From assembly GCF_000830505.1 (NCBI RefSeq), contig NZ_JXOK01000008.1, positions 81,833 through 145,832 of the forward strand: a DNA stretch of 64,000 nt, given 5' to 3'. The position numbers and the translations under genes were made by a program. The stretch is from Vibrio mytili (GTDB taxonomy: Bacteria; Pseudomonadota; Gammaproteobacteria; Enterobacterales; Vibrionaceae). Positions 23,867 through 33,076 of the stretch are shown here, piece after piece (position 1 is the stretch's first letter; each line of letters opens with the position of its first letter). The notes under the pieces are model-generated. The model was not told the DNA's origin and made no database searches. It saw only the letters and a program-made list of their open reading frames with translations.

Positions 23867-24826
23867 ATGGACGAAAATAACCCTCACGGCCTCTCTCTTC
23901 AAGACAATAATAATCCTCGAGATTATATCGGCTATGGACGCAACAACCTTCCCTATGCTAACTGGCCGAACAAAGCAAAAATCGCGGTACAATTCGTACT
24001 CAATTATGAAGAAGGTGGCGAAAACTGCGTGCTCCACGGTGACGAGCATTCAGAAACATTCTTATCTGAAATCGCAGGTGCGGAAGCCTATAAAGACAGA
24101 CACATGAGCATGGAATCGCTTTATGAATATGGTTCCCGTGTGGGTGTCTGGCGTATTTTAAACGAATTCAAAAAGCGTGGTCTTCCGCTCACCGTATTTG
24201 GCGTGGCGACAGCGCTACAAAGAAACCCTGAAGTGACCAAAGCGATCATCGAAGAGGGTCACGAAATCGCCTGTCATGGATTGAAGTGGCTGCACTATCA
24301 GAATGCGCCGATAGACGTTGAGCGTGAGCACATGCAACAAGCTCTCGATATCATTGAGTCTCTGACTGGCACACGTCCAATTGGTTGGTATACGGGTCGT
24401 GATTCCCCAAATACGCGTGAGCTTGTTGCCGAACAAGATGGGTTGCTATATGACTCAGATTATTACGGTGACGACCTGCCATTTTGGATGCAAGTCCCAG
24501 ACAAACACAATGAAGGCAGTACAAGACCTCATCTGATTGTGCCTTATACGCTCGACACCAATGATATGCGTTTCTCTTCGCCTTACGGGTTCAGCCACGG
24601 CGACGAATTTTTTGAGTATCTGAAAGATTCCTTTGATTGTCTGTACGAAGAAGGCACGGAAACGCCTAAAATGATGTCGGTTGGCTTGCACTGCCGCGTA
24701 ATTGGAAAGCCAGGTCGATTTAAAGCGCTGAAGCGCTTCTTAGATTATATTCAATCGCACGATGCCGTTTGGGTAGCGACCCGAGAAGACATCGCAAGGC
24801 ACTGGATTGAGAACCATCCAGCGTAA
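23867..24826 (+). CDS. puuE: PuuE-type allantoinase (polysaccharide-deacetylase fold)
   Basis: 319 residues of the cofactor-independent allantoinase family: YGRNNLPYANWPNKAKIAVQFVLNYEEGGE at the start, YEYGSRVGVWRI, HEIACHGLKW, GWYTGRDSPNTRELV and VGLHCRVIGKPGRF near the end. It opens the hydantoin ring of allantoin to allantoate, the substrate of the amidohydrolase in the divergent operon. It is full length, and the ATG follows about 100 bases of spacer after the racemase. Distinct from the metal-dependent AllB type. Confidence 0.92.
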   Translation: MDENNPHGLSLQDNNNPRDYIGYGRNNLPYANWPNKAKIAVQFVLNYEEGGENCVLHGDEHSETFLSEIAGAEAYKDRHMSMESLYEYGSRVGVWRILNEFKKRGLPLTVFGVATALQRNPEVTKAIIEEGHEIACHGLKWLHYQNAPIDVEREHMQQALDIIESLTGTRPIGWYTGRDSPNTRELVAEQDGLLYDSDYYGDDLPFWMQVPDKHNEGSTRPHLIVPYTLDTNDMRFSSPYGFSHGDEFFEYLKDSFDCLYEEGTETPKMMSVGLHCRVIGKPGRFKALKRFLDYIQSHDAVWVATREDIARHWIENHPA

Positions 24827-25011
24827 AACATAAGTAACGCAATAATAGTATCGAGCTTGAGAGAGGTGCCAAACAATCTCGATTGAGTTCTCACCTTTTG
24901 GTATTGACAATCTATCAATAACGAACCGTTATTCTGTGATTGACGCTTAAGATTTAACTTATGCAATCGAATACAATCTCGGCGTCCCCCGCAATGAGAA
25001 AAGGAATAAAC

Positions 25012-25242
25012 GTGAAATCTCTGATTCATGACACTATTGTTCGACTTAGAAATCAAGAGCCAGAACAACATGCTGAGACAAGACAGAATCTGTACGATCA
25101 ATTAGATTTACCTTTTGAGAAACAACTGGCGCTATACAATAGTGCGCTTGGACCGGCTAGTTCTGGCAAGCTCGAAAACAGCGCCATCATTGAAAGCGTA
25201 GTTGATAGAACAATTCGACTGCTCGAAACCCCTGAAAGATAA
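25012..25242 (+). CDS. Small protein of unknown function
   Basis: 76 residues from a GTG at 25012, which has AAGGA six bases upstream; the same frame is open from an ATG at 24961 without such a site. Mostly helical and acidic/basic mixed (IHDTIVRLRNQEPEQHAETRQNLYDQLDLPFEKQLALYNSALG). No signal peptide, membrane helix or known motif. It stands alone between puuE and a terminator. Likely a real gene because of the good ribosome-binding site and terminator, but the function is unknown. Confidence 0.62.
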   Translation: MKSLIHDTIVRLRNQEPEQHAETRQNLYDQLDLPFEKQLALYNSALGPASSGKLENSAIIESVVDRTIRLLETPER

Positions 25243-25268
25243 CGTATTTGCTCTTGATAAAATAAAAA

Positions 25269-25294
25269 GGTCCGCATTCCCCAGCGGACCGTTT
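25269..25294. terminator. Bidirectional terminator
   Basis: The arms GGTCCGC (25269-25275) and GCGGACC (25284-25290) enclose an 8-base loop. There is a GTTTTC tail on the plus strand and a longer T-run on the minus strand, so it can serve both the small plus gene and the minus-strand HAD gene. Confidence 0.72.
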
Positions 25295-25459
25295 TCATCG
25301 CTAATCTTCAACTTCATCTCTAATCTTCAATATCTCATTGATATCGGTCTTGACGCGTTTTCTCTATCGCCAATTGTATGAAAGCCGCGGAGATTATGTT
25401 TGGCGCTCACCAAGTTGTGAAACCTGCTCAAGTTACCGTGAATGTTTCCAGACCGAGGG

Positions 25460-25942
25460 CTAAAGTTGCTGCTCACATAAGTCTGTCAGTTTCTGAATTT
25501 GTCTGATAGGAAAGCAAGTATCGTTTGAGCGCTGGGTCGGGTTAAACCAAATAGCATCCACACCAGCTTTAATCGCAGGCGCTATATCATTTTGATAGCT
25601 ATCTCCGACCATAAGTAATGATTCCGGATTCACGCCAAGCCTCTCTATGATTTTATAAAAGAATGCGGGAGTGCCTTTACCAATACCCAAGTTGGATTTG
25701 CAGAAATAGCCTTTGATATAGCGCGCTAAGCCAACGCGTGCAAACGCAGATTGAATATCTGCCTCGCTTGAATCTGCCGCATTCGTGGCGATATAGATGG
25801 CATGTTTTTTTGAAAGTTCTGCCAATATTTCGATAGCACCATCGACGGCATATACGTATTCCCAATCACACATTTTTCCTTGCTGATTGGGTAAATCCAC
25901 CATAAGAGTATCACCCCAATCGAATAAGTATATTCGAGCCAT
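25460..25942 (-). CDS. HAD-superfamily hydrolase
   Basis: 160 residues from an ATG at 25942 with AGGAG five bases upstream; the open frame extends to 25996 without a better start. HAD motif I is atypical: FDWGDTLMVD, where the usual second Asp (DxD) is Gly-Asp. Motif II is IATNAADS and motif IV is MVGDSYQNDIAPAIKAGVDAIWF. It is a small C1-type HAD, likely a phosphatase or related enzyme; the substrate is unknown. It stands alone on the minus strand. The domain assignment is firm, the reaction is not. Confidence 0.85.
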   Translation of the reverse strand: MARIYLFDWGDTLMVDLPNQQGKMCDWEYVYAVDGAIEILAELSKKHAIYIATNAADSSEADIQSAFARVGLARYIKGYFCKSNLGIGKGTPAFFYKIIERLGVNPESLLMVGDSYQNDIAPAIKAGVDAIWFNPTQRSNDTCFPIRQIQKLTDLCEQQL

Positions 25943-26040
25943 CCTTTCTCCTGAAACGAAACAAAGTCTCCTGAAACAAACAAAGCCAGAAAGCATTTGC
26001 TTACTTTCTCAGCCAAATGGCAATACCATTCAGCTGAAAA

Positions 26041-26775
26041 TTACAACCCTATCTCTTCACTGATTTGTTTGATTTGCTTTAAGTCCATCTTATGCACTTC
26101 GATCATTTGATCAATTTGACTTAAGCGCGAGTTAGCCGCGTCGTGCTTGTCACACGCGTCAGATTTCACATCCCAGGATTTACCTTCTAAAAACACATCA
26201 CATTGCTTTTTCAGTTTTTCAATCTTTGGAAGTAAACTTTGTCGTTCTTTCTCTAACGCTTCTAAAGCTTGAGATATTTTGAGCTCTTTTTGGAAGACTT
26301 CACGAGAACGCTCAAACATGGTCGCTTGCATATTTGCCTGGCGATTCAGCTTTTCATTTTCTGAGTGAGTTGCATTGATCTTGGCAGCCTGTTGTTTCAA
26401 TTGAGACTCAAGTGACAAGTTCACCTTTTCTACTTCAGTCAACTGTTGTTGTAACTGTTTTAGCTCTTTTTTATGCGCAGCATCCTTAGCTGCAACCAGT
26501 TCTGCAACTTTCGTATCAATCTCTTGCTGCAGTCCCTCTTCCCGACCTTTGAACTGAGACACCAACTGTGTCTTATCTTGTGCAAGCGCTTGGTATTTTT
26601 CTTCCAAGACTTGGTAGGTCGACTCCCATTTGTTTACCGTGATCACTGATCCCGCTAATCCACCAAATGCCAAGCCGAGTACCGCCGCAATCGCGATATA
26701 GATATGAGTACGTTTATCACGCTCTTCAATGACGACTACATCGTCTTGTTCTTCAATATTTTTCTGAGAACTCAC
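26041..26775 (-). CDS. Single-pass membrane protein with long coiled coil
   Basis: 244 residues. An acidic N terminus is followed by one hydrophobic helix at about 25-46 (YIAIAAVLGLAFGGLAGSVI), then about 150 residues of heptad-rich coiled coil (Gln/Lys/Glu/Leu). The C-terminal region contains two Cys residues (KKQCDVF and SDACDKH) that could form a disulphide. It should sit in the inner membrane with the coiled coil in the periplasm. No enzymatic domain is seen. Similar vibrio proteins are sometimes labelled as partitioning proteins, but nothing here supports that. Function unknown. Confidence 0.8.
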   Translation of the reverse strand: MSSQKNIEEQDDVVVIEERDKRTHIYIAIAAVLGLAFGGLAGSVITVNKWESTYQVLEEKYQALAQDKTQLVSQFKGREEGLQQEIDTKVAELVAAKDAAHKKELKQLQQQLTEVEKVNLSLESQLKQQAAKINATHSENEKLNRQANMQATMFERSREVFQKELKISQALEALEKERQSLLPKIEKLKKQCDVFLEGKSWDVKSDACDKHDAANSRLSQIDQMIEVHKMDLKQIKQISEEIGL

Positions 26776-26812
26776 CGTATATTACTCCAAAAGCCTATGC
26801 TATTTAGCTTGG

Positions 26813-26971
26813 CTAGCGAATCAATTCCGCCACCACGAGTGATGCGGTATAAATCAGGAATGCGCCAATCAAGGTAATGACGGTCGCTTTTTGGACTTTT
26901 TCATTGGTCCGATAGCGAAACAGTACAAACGCTAACGCTATCAACACCGCAATGGCTAACAATCTTGTCAT
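26813..26971 (-). CDS. Small two-helix membrane protein
   Basis: 52 residues: MTRLLAIAVLIALAFVLFR, a short charged turn RYRTNEKVQKA, then a second hydrophobic helix ending VVAELIR. A strong AGGAGG ribosome-binding site stands 5 bases before the ATG, which argues for a real gene. It is upstream of, and probably co-transcribed with, the coiled-coil membrane protein, so the two may act together. Function unknown. Confidence 0.75.
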   Translation of the reverse strand: MTRLLAIAVLIALAFVLFRYRTNEKVQKATVITLIGAFLIYTASLVVAELIR

Positions 26972-27359
26972 ACAGCCTCCTTGTCCAATTGTGAAATCTT
27001 CTCAGTAACACAAAGCCATCCACAAAAGTTTATTGTAACCCATTTCTCTGTTTCTTAAGGTCAACATAGCGTACATTTTGGCTTGAGTGTGTTTATTTTG
27101 TCCAATTTTGTGCTCTTAATTGAATGACTTAACGTGATGGTTTGTTCAATTATCGTTCTCTCATCTTATTCTCATCATTATTCAGGGTTACACCGTTGAG
27201 AATCGAGAGTGATGATTGGTCACCTAGCTCAGAAAGATATTGAATATTTATTCCCTTTGAGCCTTGAAATGACCCAAAAACATGATAAAGTTCTTGCGTC
27301 ATTGATGACCAGCATCATTGACTAACCTTTGCTCAGTTTATTGGGCAATTGTTCCGATG

Positions 27360-27566
27360 AAGACTGCAGGAGAGTAGTTATTAACCAAACTTTAACATTT
27401 GGTTAGCATAACTCGCCGAAGAATTAACTATTTCAGGTGCTACCTTGGTAGCGGGGACTGTAGTTGGAGGAACCTCTGGAGAGAACCGTTAAATCGGTCG
27501 CCGAAGGAGCAAATCTTGCGTTTACGCAGGGTGAAACTCTCAGGCAAAAGGACAGAGGAGTGGAAA
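27360..27566 (+). promoter_or_regulatory. Tandem glycine riboswitch
   Basis: Two glycine aptamers in series. The first contains GGAGAG at 27370-27375 and CGCCGAAGAA at about 27415-27424. The second contains CTGGAGAGAACCG, CGCCGAAGGAGCAA and CTCTCAGGCAAAAGGACAGAGG, ending near 27562. The layout matches the cooperative two-aptamer riboswitch known upstream of VC1422, a Na+/alanine symporter gene, in V. cholerae. A GAGATC/GATCTC hairpin at 27621-27635 could be part of the expression platform. It should switch expression of the downstream symporter in response to glycine. Confidence 0.93.
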
Positions 27567-27681
27567 GTAAAACCTAACTATTTTGGCCTCTAGCCTTTAT
27601 TAAATAGCTATGTTCAATTAGAGATCATGGATCTCGCCCTTTCCCTCTTCTCCTTATTAGTTGTTTTATTAAGGGGAAATC

Positions 27682-29060
27682 ATGAACGACCTACAATCTT
27701 TACTGCAAACTATCGATAACTTCGTCTGGGGTCCACCACTGCTACTATTGCTTGTGGGCACGGGGGTTTACTTCACTTTTAGCCTTGGCTTAATCCAATT
27801 TAAACACCTGCCAACCGCGTTAGCATGGTCTTTCGTAAAGATAAGTCATCCGATAAAAAAGAGGGTGACGTTTCTAGCTTTGCCGCACTTTGTACAGCAC
27901 TGTCTGCCACTATCGGTACTGGGAATATTGTTGGGGTGGCTACCGCAATCAAACTCGGTGGTCCCGGCGCACTGTTCTGGATGTGGCTTGCTGCACTCTT
28001 TGGTATGGCAACCAAATACGCTGAGTGTTTGCTCGCAGTAAAATACCGTCGCGTCGACGACAAAGGCCAAATGATTGGGGGGCCAATGTACTACCTCCAA
28101 GATGGCGTTGGTTCAAAAGCGCTTGCGATCATGTTCGCAGTCTTTGCACTCGGTGTAGCCTGTTTTGGCATCGGTACCTTCCCACAAGTTAACGCGATTT
28201 TAGACGCCTCTGAGATTTCTCTTGGTGTTGATCGTGAAGTGTCTGCTTCTGTGCTAACGCTTTTGGTCGCGTTTGTAACGTTAGGTGGCATCAAGTCTAT
28301 CGCCAGTGTTGCAGGTAAAGTGGTTCCGACTATGGCGGTGTTTTATGTGTTGGCATGTTTAAGCGTCATCATCATGAATGCTGACCAATTGGTGGATGCG
28401 ATTGAACTGGTGTTGGTTTCTGCCTTCACGTCAACGGCTGCAACCGGCGGATTTTTGGGAGCGAGTATCATGCTTGCTATCCAGTCAGGTATTGCACGTG
28501 GTGTATTCTCAAATGAATCCGGACTTGGTAGTGCACCAATGGCTGCGGCGGCGGCGAAAACGGACTCTTGTGTTAAACAAGGTCTGATTTCAATGACGGG
28601 TACTTTTATCGACACTATCATCATTTGTACCATGACAGGTCTTGCGTTGATCTTAACAGGTGCGTGGCAGAGTGACTTCTCAGGAGCAGCGATGACAACA
28701 CACGCCTTTGCAATCGGTTTAAATGCAGAAACGTTTGGTCCAATGCTTGTATCTATTGGTCTAATGTTTTTCGCCTTTACCACTATCCTCGGTTGGAATT
28801 ATTACGGTGAACGCTGTGTTGTCTTTTTGTTTGGAACTAAAGCAGTCCTTCCTTACAAATTGATTTTCGTCGGCTTAGTTGCGTCTGGTGCGTTTTTACA
28901 TCTGGATATGATTTGGATTATTGCCGATATTGTTAACGGTCTAATGGCAGTGCCTAACCTCATTGGTTTGATTGCTCTGCGTCATGTTGTTGTAGAAGAA
29001 ACGAAGCATTATTTTGCACAGGCCACTTCAAGTCTCTGTGACGATAAAGTGACAGCTTAG
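27682..29060 (+). CDS. Na+/alanine-glycine symporter (AGCS/AlsT family), frameshifted
   Basis: The first 119-codon frame (27682-28041) begins MNDLQSLLQTIDNFVWGPPLLLLLVGTGVYFTF and carries correct sequence only as far as HLPTALAW. The family sequence then continues in a second frame from about 27825 (FRKDKSSDKKEGDVSSFAALCTALSATIGTGNI) to 29060. A missing base near 27822-27832, beside TGG or CTTTC, restores one chain of about 459 residues, the usual AlsT length. It imports alanine or glycine with Na+. The tandem glycine riboswitch lies 116 bases upstream. As sequenced the gene is disrupted; a sequencing error is as likely as a real mutation. Confidence 0.88.
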
Positions 29061-29085
29061 CCCTCAAGCAAGAAACACACAATTT

Positions 29086-29117
29086 AATGCGAAGCGTAAC
29101 TGCTTCGCATTTTTTTA
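29086..29117 (+). terminator. Intrinsic terminator after the symporter
   Basis: The arms AATGCGAAGC (29086-29095) and GCTTCGCATT (29102-29111) enclose a GTAACT loop and are followed by TTTTT. Confidence 0.88.
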
Positions 29118-29269
29118 CCTCAAATAACGCTCACTGCAACAAATACTTCATCTCACCTCCACGCAGTCGTTCTACACTTATTCGAACCTAGATAAGTGAG
29201 ATAAGCTGGTCGTTTTATTATGAATCATTCACTTATCGGAACTGTTTTGCCCTCAATCTGAGCATCAAG

Positions 29270-30283
29270 ATGACCTTACACATTCCTCGTGAAATACAGC
29301 ACATAGAACAACTAGCAAAACAATACCCACGACATTTACGTTTAGGCTTCCTTGCTGACATTGCTCATAAAGGGAATGCACTCCCTTTGTATTCGCTTGA
29401 ACTTGGATCGACTGACAACGATGCCCCATGCCTAGTTTTTACAGGTGCGATTCACGGTGTAGAACGTATTGGAAGTCAGATCATTCTCGCTTTTATAAAG
29501 AGCCTGTTGAGAAGATTGGAGTGGGATCAGCAATTTAAAGCGTCTCTTAACAACTTGCAAATTGTTACCGTACCTGTTGTTAACCCGTGGGGAGTGGCAC
29601 TAAAAAGGCGTTCAAATCACAACGGTGTGGATTTGATGCGCAATGCGCCAGTCAATAGTAACAACCCTATTTATCACCTTCATGCTGGGCAAAACTTTAG
29701 TTCTCACCTACCTTGGTACCGAGGCAATCCAAGCAAAATGGAGCAAGAGCTGCAAGTGTTGTCGCACTACATTTTAGGTTACGCCAAACAAGCTCGCACG
29801 ACCATTGTATTGGATCTGCATAGTGGGTTTGGTACTCGCGACCGACTGTGGTTTCCCTATGCCCATCAAACTACGCCTCCCAACAACTTAGCTCAATATT
29901 ACTTGTTGTATCGTTTGTTTCGTAAAAGTTATCCGCACTATGAGCTTTATCAGTTTGAGCCTCAATGGCATCATTACACAACACATGGCGACTTCTGGGA
30001 TTGGATGTTAAACGAACATCAAGCGCAGTCAGAACATCCTTTCTTGCCGCTGACTTTAGAGCTAGGCTCATGGTTGTGGGTCAAAAAAAATCCAATCCAA
30101 CTGCTGCGATTTAGTCAGCTTTTTCATCCAACCAAAACCCACCGTATTAAACGCGTTCAACGTCGCCATAGCACTTTTTTGAACTACTTGATTCAAGTGC
30201 TGAACAATGACTTGATTGCCAGCATGGATTTGAGTGTGGAAGAAAAGTATTTGGAGAAGGCAAACAAGCTATGGTACCGATAG
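29270..30283 (+). CDS. M14-family zinc carboxypeptidase-like protein
   Basis: 337 residues, no signal peptide. Zinc ligands are visible as His62 and Glu65 in GAIHGVERIGSQ and a third His in VLDLHSGFG, with the catalytic Glu probably in LTLELGSW. It is a cytoplasmic M14 (succinylglutamate-desuccinylase-like) peptidase or amidohydrolase of unknown substrate. It overlaps the alpha/beta hydrolase gene by 13 bases, so the two are translated together. The ribosome-binding site is weak. Confidence 0.82.
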   Translation: MTLHIPREIQHIEQLAKQYPRHLRLGFLADIAHKGNALPLYSLELGSTDNDAPCLVFTGAIHGVERIGSQIILAFIKSLLRRLEWDQQFKASLNNLQIVTVPVVNPWGVALKRRSNHNGVDLMRNAPVNSNNPIYHLHAGQNFSSHLPWYRGNPSKMEQELQVLSHYILGYAKQARTTIVLDLHSGFGTRDRLWFPYAHQTTPPNNLAQYYLLYRLFRKSYPHYELYQFEPQWHHYTTHGDFWDWMLNEHQAQSEHPFLPLTLELGSWLWVKKNPIQLLRFSQLFHPTKTHRIKRVQRRHSTFLNYLIQVLNNDLIASMDLSVEEKYLEKANKLWYR

Positions 30284-31040
30284 TGTTAGTGAGAGGATTA
30301 TTAAGAGAAAGCGGTCATTGGCAAAGTATGCTTGACGCGCTAACACGATCCTCGCCAGACATTATCACCATTACCCCGAATGTTCCTGGTAACGGCGAAA
30401 AGTTTGGTGAATTCAGCCCACTCACCATCGAAGATATGCTGCCAGCCATGCTTGAACAGCTCCCCACAAATTGTCATCACTATCACCTGGTCGCGATTTC
30501 AATGGGGTCGATGCTTGCTAGCCACTGGGCACACACTTTACCCAATCAAGTTGCCAGCTTAACACTGATTAACCCGAGCTTTTCTCGTTACAGCCCGTTT
30601 TGGCGCAGAATCAATATCCACGCACTGTTAAGCATCGCCATATCCAGTATAAAGGGAAGTGAGGCATTCCAAAAATCGATTATTAAATGGACCAGTCCAA
30701 CAAGTCTAGGCCATCCTGAAGTCTTAGCGCACCATCACTATCTCGCTCAACAGCACCCAGTCAGTGCGTACAATGCTATACGTCAACTTTGTGCCGCTGC
30801 TAGGTTTAAAGGCCAAAGCACACCACCGACTTGCCCTACTCAAATCATCGTCAGCGCAGGAGACAAGCTCGTAGATAACCGATGTGGAGAAGCGATAGCG
30901 AAAGCTGGAAAGTAGAACTATGCCGCTTTGAGAGTGAGGCGCATGACTTACCATTAGCTGAACCGCAAGTACTTTGCCAGCACCTTCTCGCTTGGCTGAT
31001 AAAGGTGGAACACACGGCAACCACTCCTGCACCAGATTGA
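30271..31040 (+). CDS. Alpha/beta hydrolase, frameshifted near the C terminus
   Basis: The frame as sequenced ends at a TAG at 30915 (214 residues). It contains the nucleophile Ser77 in VAISMGS and Asp in VSAGDKLVDNRC, but lacks the catalytic His. Sequence in the next frame continues the protein: AWKVELCRFESEAHDLPLAEPQVLCQHLLAWLI, with the His codon at 30942-30944 and stop at 31038-31040. One missing base near 30905 joins them into about 256 residues. Substrate unknown; co-translated with the M14 peptidase. It is disrupted as sequenced. Confidence 0.8.
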
Positions 31041-31132
31041 CTGGCTCATTCTACTCATTGAAGCGCTAGGGGTTTATTTCGTGTCAGTTAGCCTCCACAT
31101 AATTTAGAGGAACAACCAAACTCTGAGGCCTT

Positions 31133-32128
31133 ATGCCATTTCCACGAATATCCATCTTAGATCTTGCACCTGTTGCAGAAGGTTCCAACTATACCGAAAC
31201 CTACCAAAAATCAGTTTCCCTCGCCCAACACGCAGAAAATCTGGGATATCACCGCTTTTGGTTAGCGGAACATCACAACATGCCAGACATCGCTAGCGCA
31301 GCCACGTCGGTACTCATCAGCCATATCGGTGCGCACACAAAAACAATACGTTTGGGCTCTGGTGGTGTCATGCTTCCTAACCATGCACCGCTCGTTATTG
31401 CCGAGCAGTTTGGCACCTTAGACGCTCTCTATCCAGGACGTATAGATCTCGGACTTGGACGCGCTCCAGGGACAGATTACCCGACCATGCACGCACTGCG
31501 ACGCGACCCAGAGAGAATGGATCCGGAGTTTTCTGATCTACTGGAAGAGTTGCAGTTTTTTATGGGTCCGGTTTCCAAAGCCCAACCCGTTAAAGCGTGT
31601 CCAGGGGCTGACTCCCAAGTTCCAATTTGGCTATTGGGTTCGAGTACCTATAGCGCACACCTCGCAGCCGTTAAAGGGTTGCCTTTTGCGTTCGCGGCGC
31701 ACTTTGCACCCGATGCAATGATGCGAGCATTAGAAATATATCGCTCCAATTTTCAGCCTTCAGAACAATTGGATAAGCCCTATGTGATGATTGGTGTAAA
31801 TGTCGCCGTTGCCGAAACGACTGAAGAGGCAAATTACCTAGCCACAACGGAGTATCAAAAATTTCTCCAATTAATTCGAGGCGGACAAGGAAAGATCCCT
31901 GCGCCCGTCGACGACATGGACACACTCTGGCTACCACATGAAAAGCACCAAGTGACACACCAGCTAAGAGAGTCTATTCACGGTGATAAGGCTTTGGTGA
32001 GGGAGAAGATAAAGTCACTCATCGAGCGTACCCAGGCCGATGAGATCATTGCTCATTCGATTATCTTTGATCACGACAAAAAACTGCGTTCTTACGAGCT
32101 GCTGGCAGAGATCAAAAACGAGCGGTAA
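31133..32128 (+). CDS. Luciferase-like flavin-dependent monooxygenase (YhbW-like)
   Basis: 331 residues of the LLM class, similar in layout to E. coli YhbW. Motifs include [69 protein letters not shown] and [15 protein letters not shown]. It probably uses reduced flavin, but the substrate is unknown. It stands alone with AGAGGAACAACC upstream as a possible ribosome-binding site and a shared terminator downstream. Confidence 0.9.
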   Translation: MPFPRISILDLAPVAEGSNYTETYQKSVSLAQHAENLGYHRFWLAEHHNMPDIASAATSVLISHIGAHTKTIRLGSGGVMLPNHAPLVIAEQFGTLDALYPGRIDLGLGRAPGTDYPTMHALRRDPERMDPEFSDLLEELQFFMGPVSKAQPVKACPGADSQVPIWLLGSSTYSAHLAAVKGLPFAFAAHFAPDAMMRALEIYRSNFQPSEQLDKPYVMIGVNVAVAETTEEANYLATTEYQKFLQLIRGGQGKIPAPVDDMDTLWLPHEKHQVTHQLRESIHGDKALVREKIKSLIERTQADEIIAHSIIFDHDKKLRSYELLAEIKNER

Positions 32129-32152
32129 ACCAACTGTATGAATACCACAAGC

Positions 32153-32180
32153 AAAAAGAGCGACCATTGCGTCGCTCTTT
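32153..32180. terminator. Bidirectional terminator between convergent genes
   Basis: The arms AAAAGAGCGAC (32153-32163) and GTCGCTCTTTT (32170-32180) enclose a CATTGC loop, with A/T runs on both sides. It serves the YhbW-like and LysE-family genes. Confidence 0.88.
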
Positions 32181-32201
32181 TGATTCAAAAATAGTGCGTT
32201 A

Positions 32202-32849
32202 CTATTTATCTTCTAACATCAATTTGACGCCCAATCCTACCAGCACAACACCTGTGGTGCCTTCCATCCAGTTCATAAAGCGTGCGCTTTTAAGCAAGTT
32301 TTTCGCTGAAGTTAGTGCGGCGGCTAACCCACATTGCCAAACCATCGCGATCACAAAGTGGATTGCTGCCATAAAGGTCGACTGTAGGAATGCAGAACCT
32401 TCCGGGTTAATAAACTGCGGTAAGAACGCGAGATAAAAGACCGCGGTTTTTGGATTCAATACGTTTGATAAAAAGCCTTCACGTAGTGAACGGGAAAAAC
32501 GAAACTCGTGACGTGTGACGGGCCCCGCCGAGGCTTGCGGTGCTTCGTTATTGCGCCATAAGCTCTTCAGTGTTGTGAATCCTAAATAGATCAGATAAGC
32601 CGCCCCGACCATCTTAACCAAATGGAACAATTCGGCTGATTGCGCAAGAATGGCTGAAATGCCCACCGCCGAGAACGTAGCATGAACAAACAAACCTAGG
32701 CATATACCTAAACTGGTGACCGCACCATCAGTAAAACCACCACGCGACGAGTTACGAATAACCAACGCTGTATCCAACCCTGGGGTGAGCGTCAGTATGG
32801 TTATAGCGATTAAAAACGCTTCAAAATTTTGTATCAAGCTTACATCCAC
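32202..32849 (-). CDS. LysE/RhtB-family amino acid exporter
   Basis: 215 residues, about six hydrophobic helices. The family signature appears as FLIAITILTLTPGLDTALVIRNSSRGG, then FHLVKMVGAAYLIYLGFTTLKS and GFLSNVLNPKTAVFYLAFLPQFI. It exports an amino acid or a related metabolite from the cytoplasm; which one cannot be told. Single gene between a shared terminator and the M32 peptidase gene, which is divergent. Confidence 0.9.
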   Translation of the reverse strand: MDVSLIQNFEAFLIAITILTLTPGLDTALVIRNSSRGGFTDGAVTSLGICLGLFVHATFSAVGISAILAQSAELFHLVKMVGAAYLIYLGFTTLKSLWRNNEAPQASAGPVTRHEFRFSRSLREGFLSNVLNPKTAVFYLAFLPQFINPEGSAFLQSTFMAAIHFVIAMVWQCGLAAALTSAKNLLKSARFMNWMEGTTGVVLVGLGVKLMLEDK

Positions 32850-33076
32850 CTAGCTAAGAAATAATACTGTTCTCTTATTGTCATATTTATGCATCTATTT
32901 CAATTAAATTTTTTGATTCGCCTAAAACATAGTCATCATGAGGTCGGTTAAAAATTCTGTACAAAGTTAAACGTTCTCGTCACATCGCGGTATCAGCTCT
33001 CGCTTTGTATGCGAACTGCTTGGTAAGCCCTAAGATGCTTGTTAGAATTTTGTTTTTTATAGTCACGGAAAGACAC

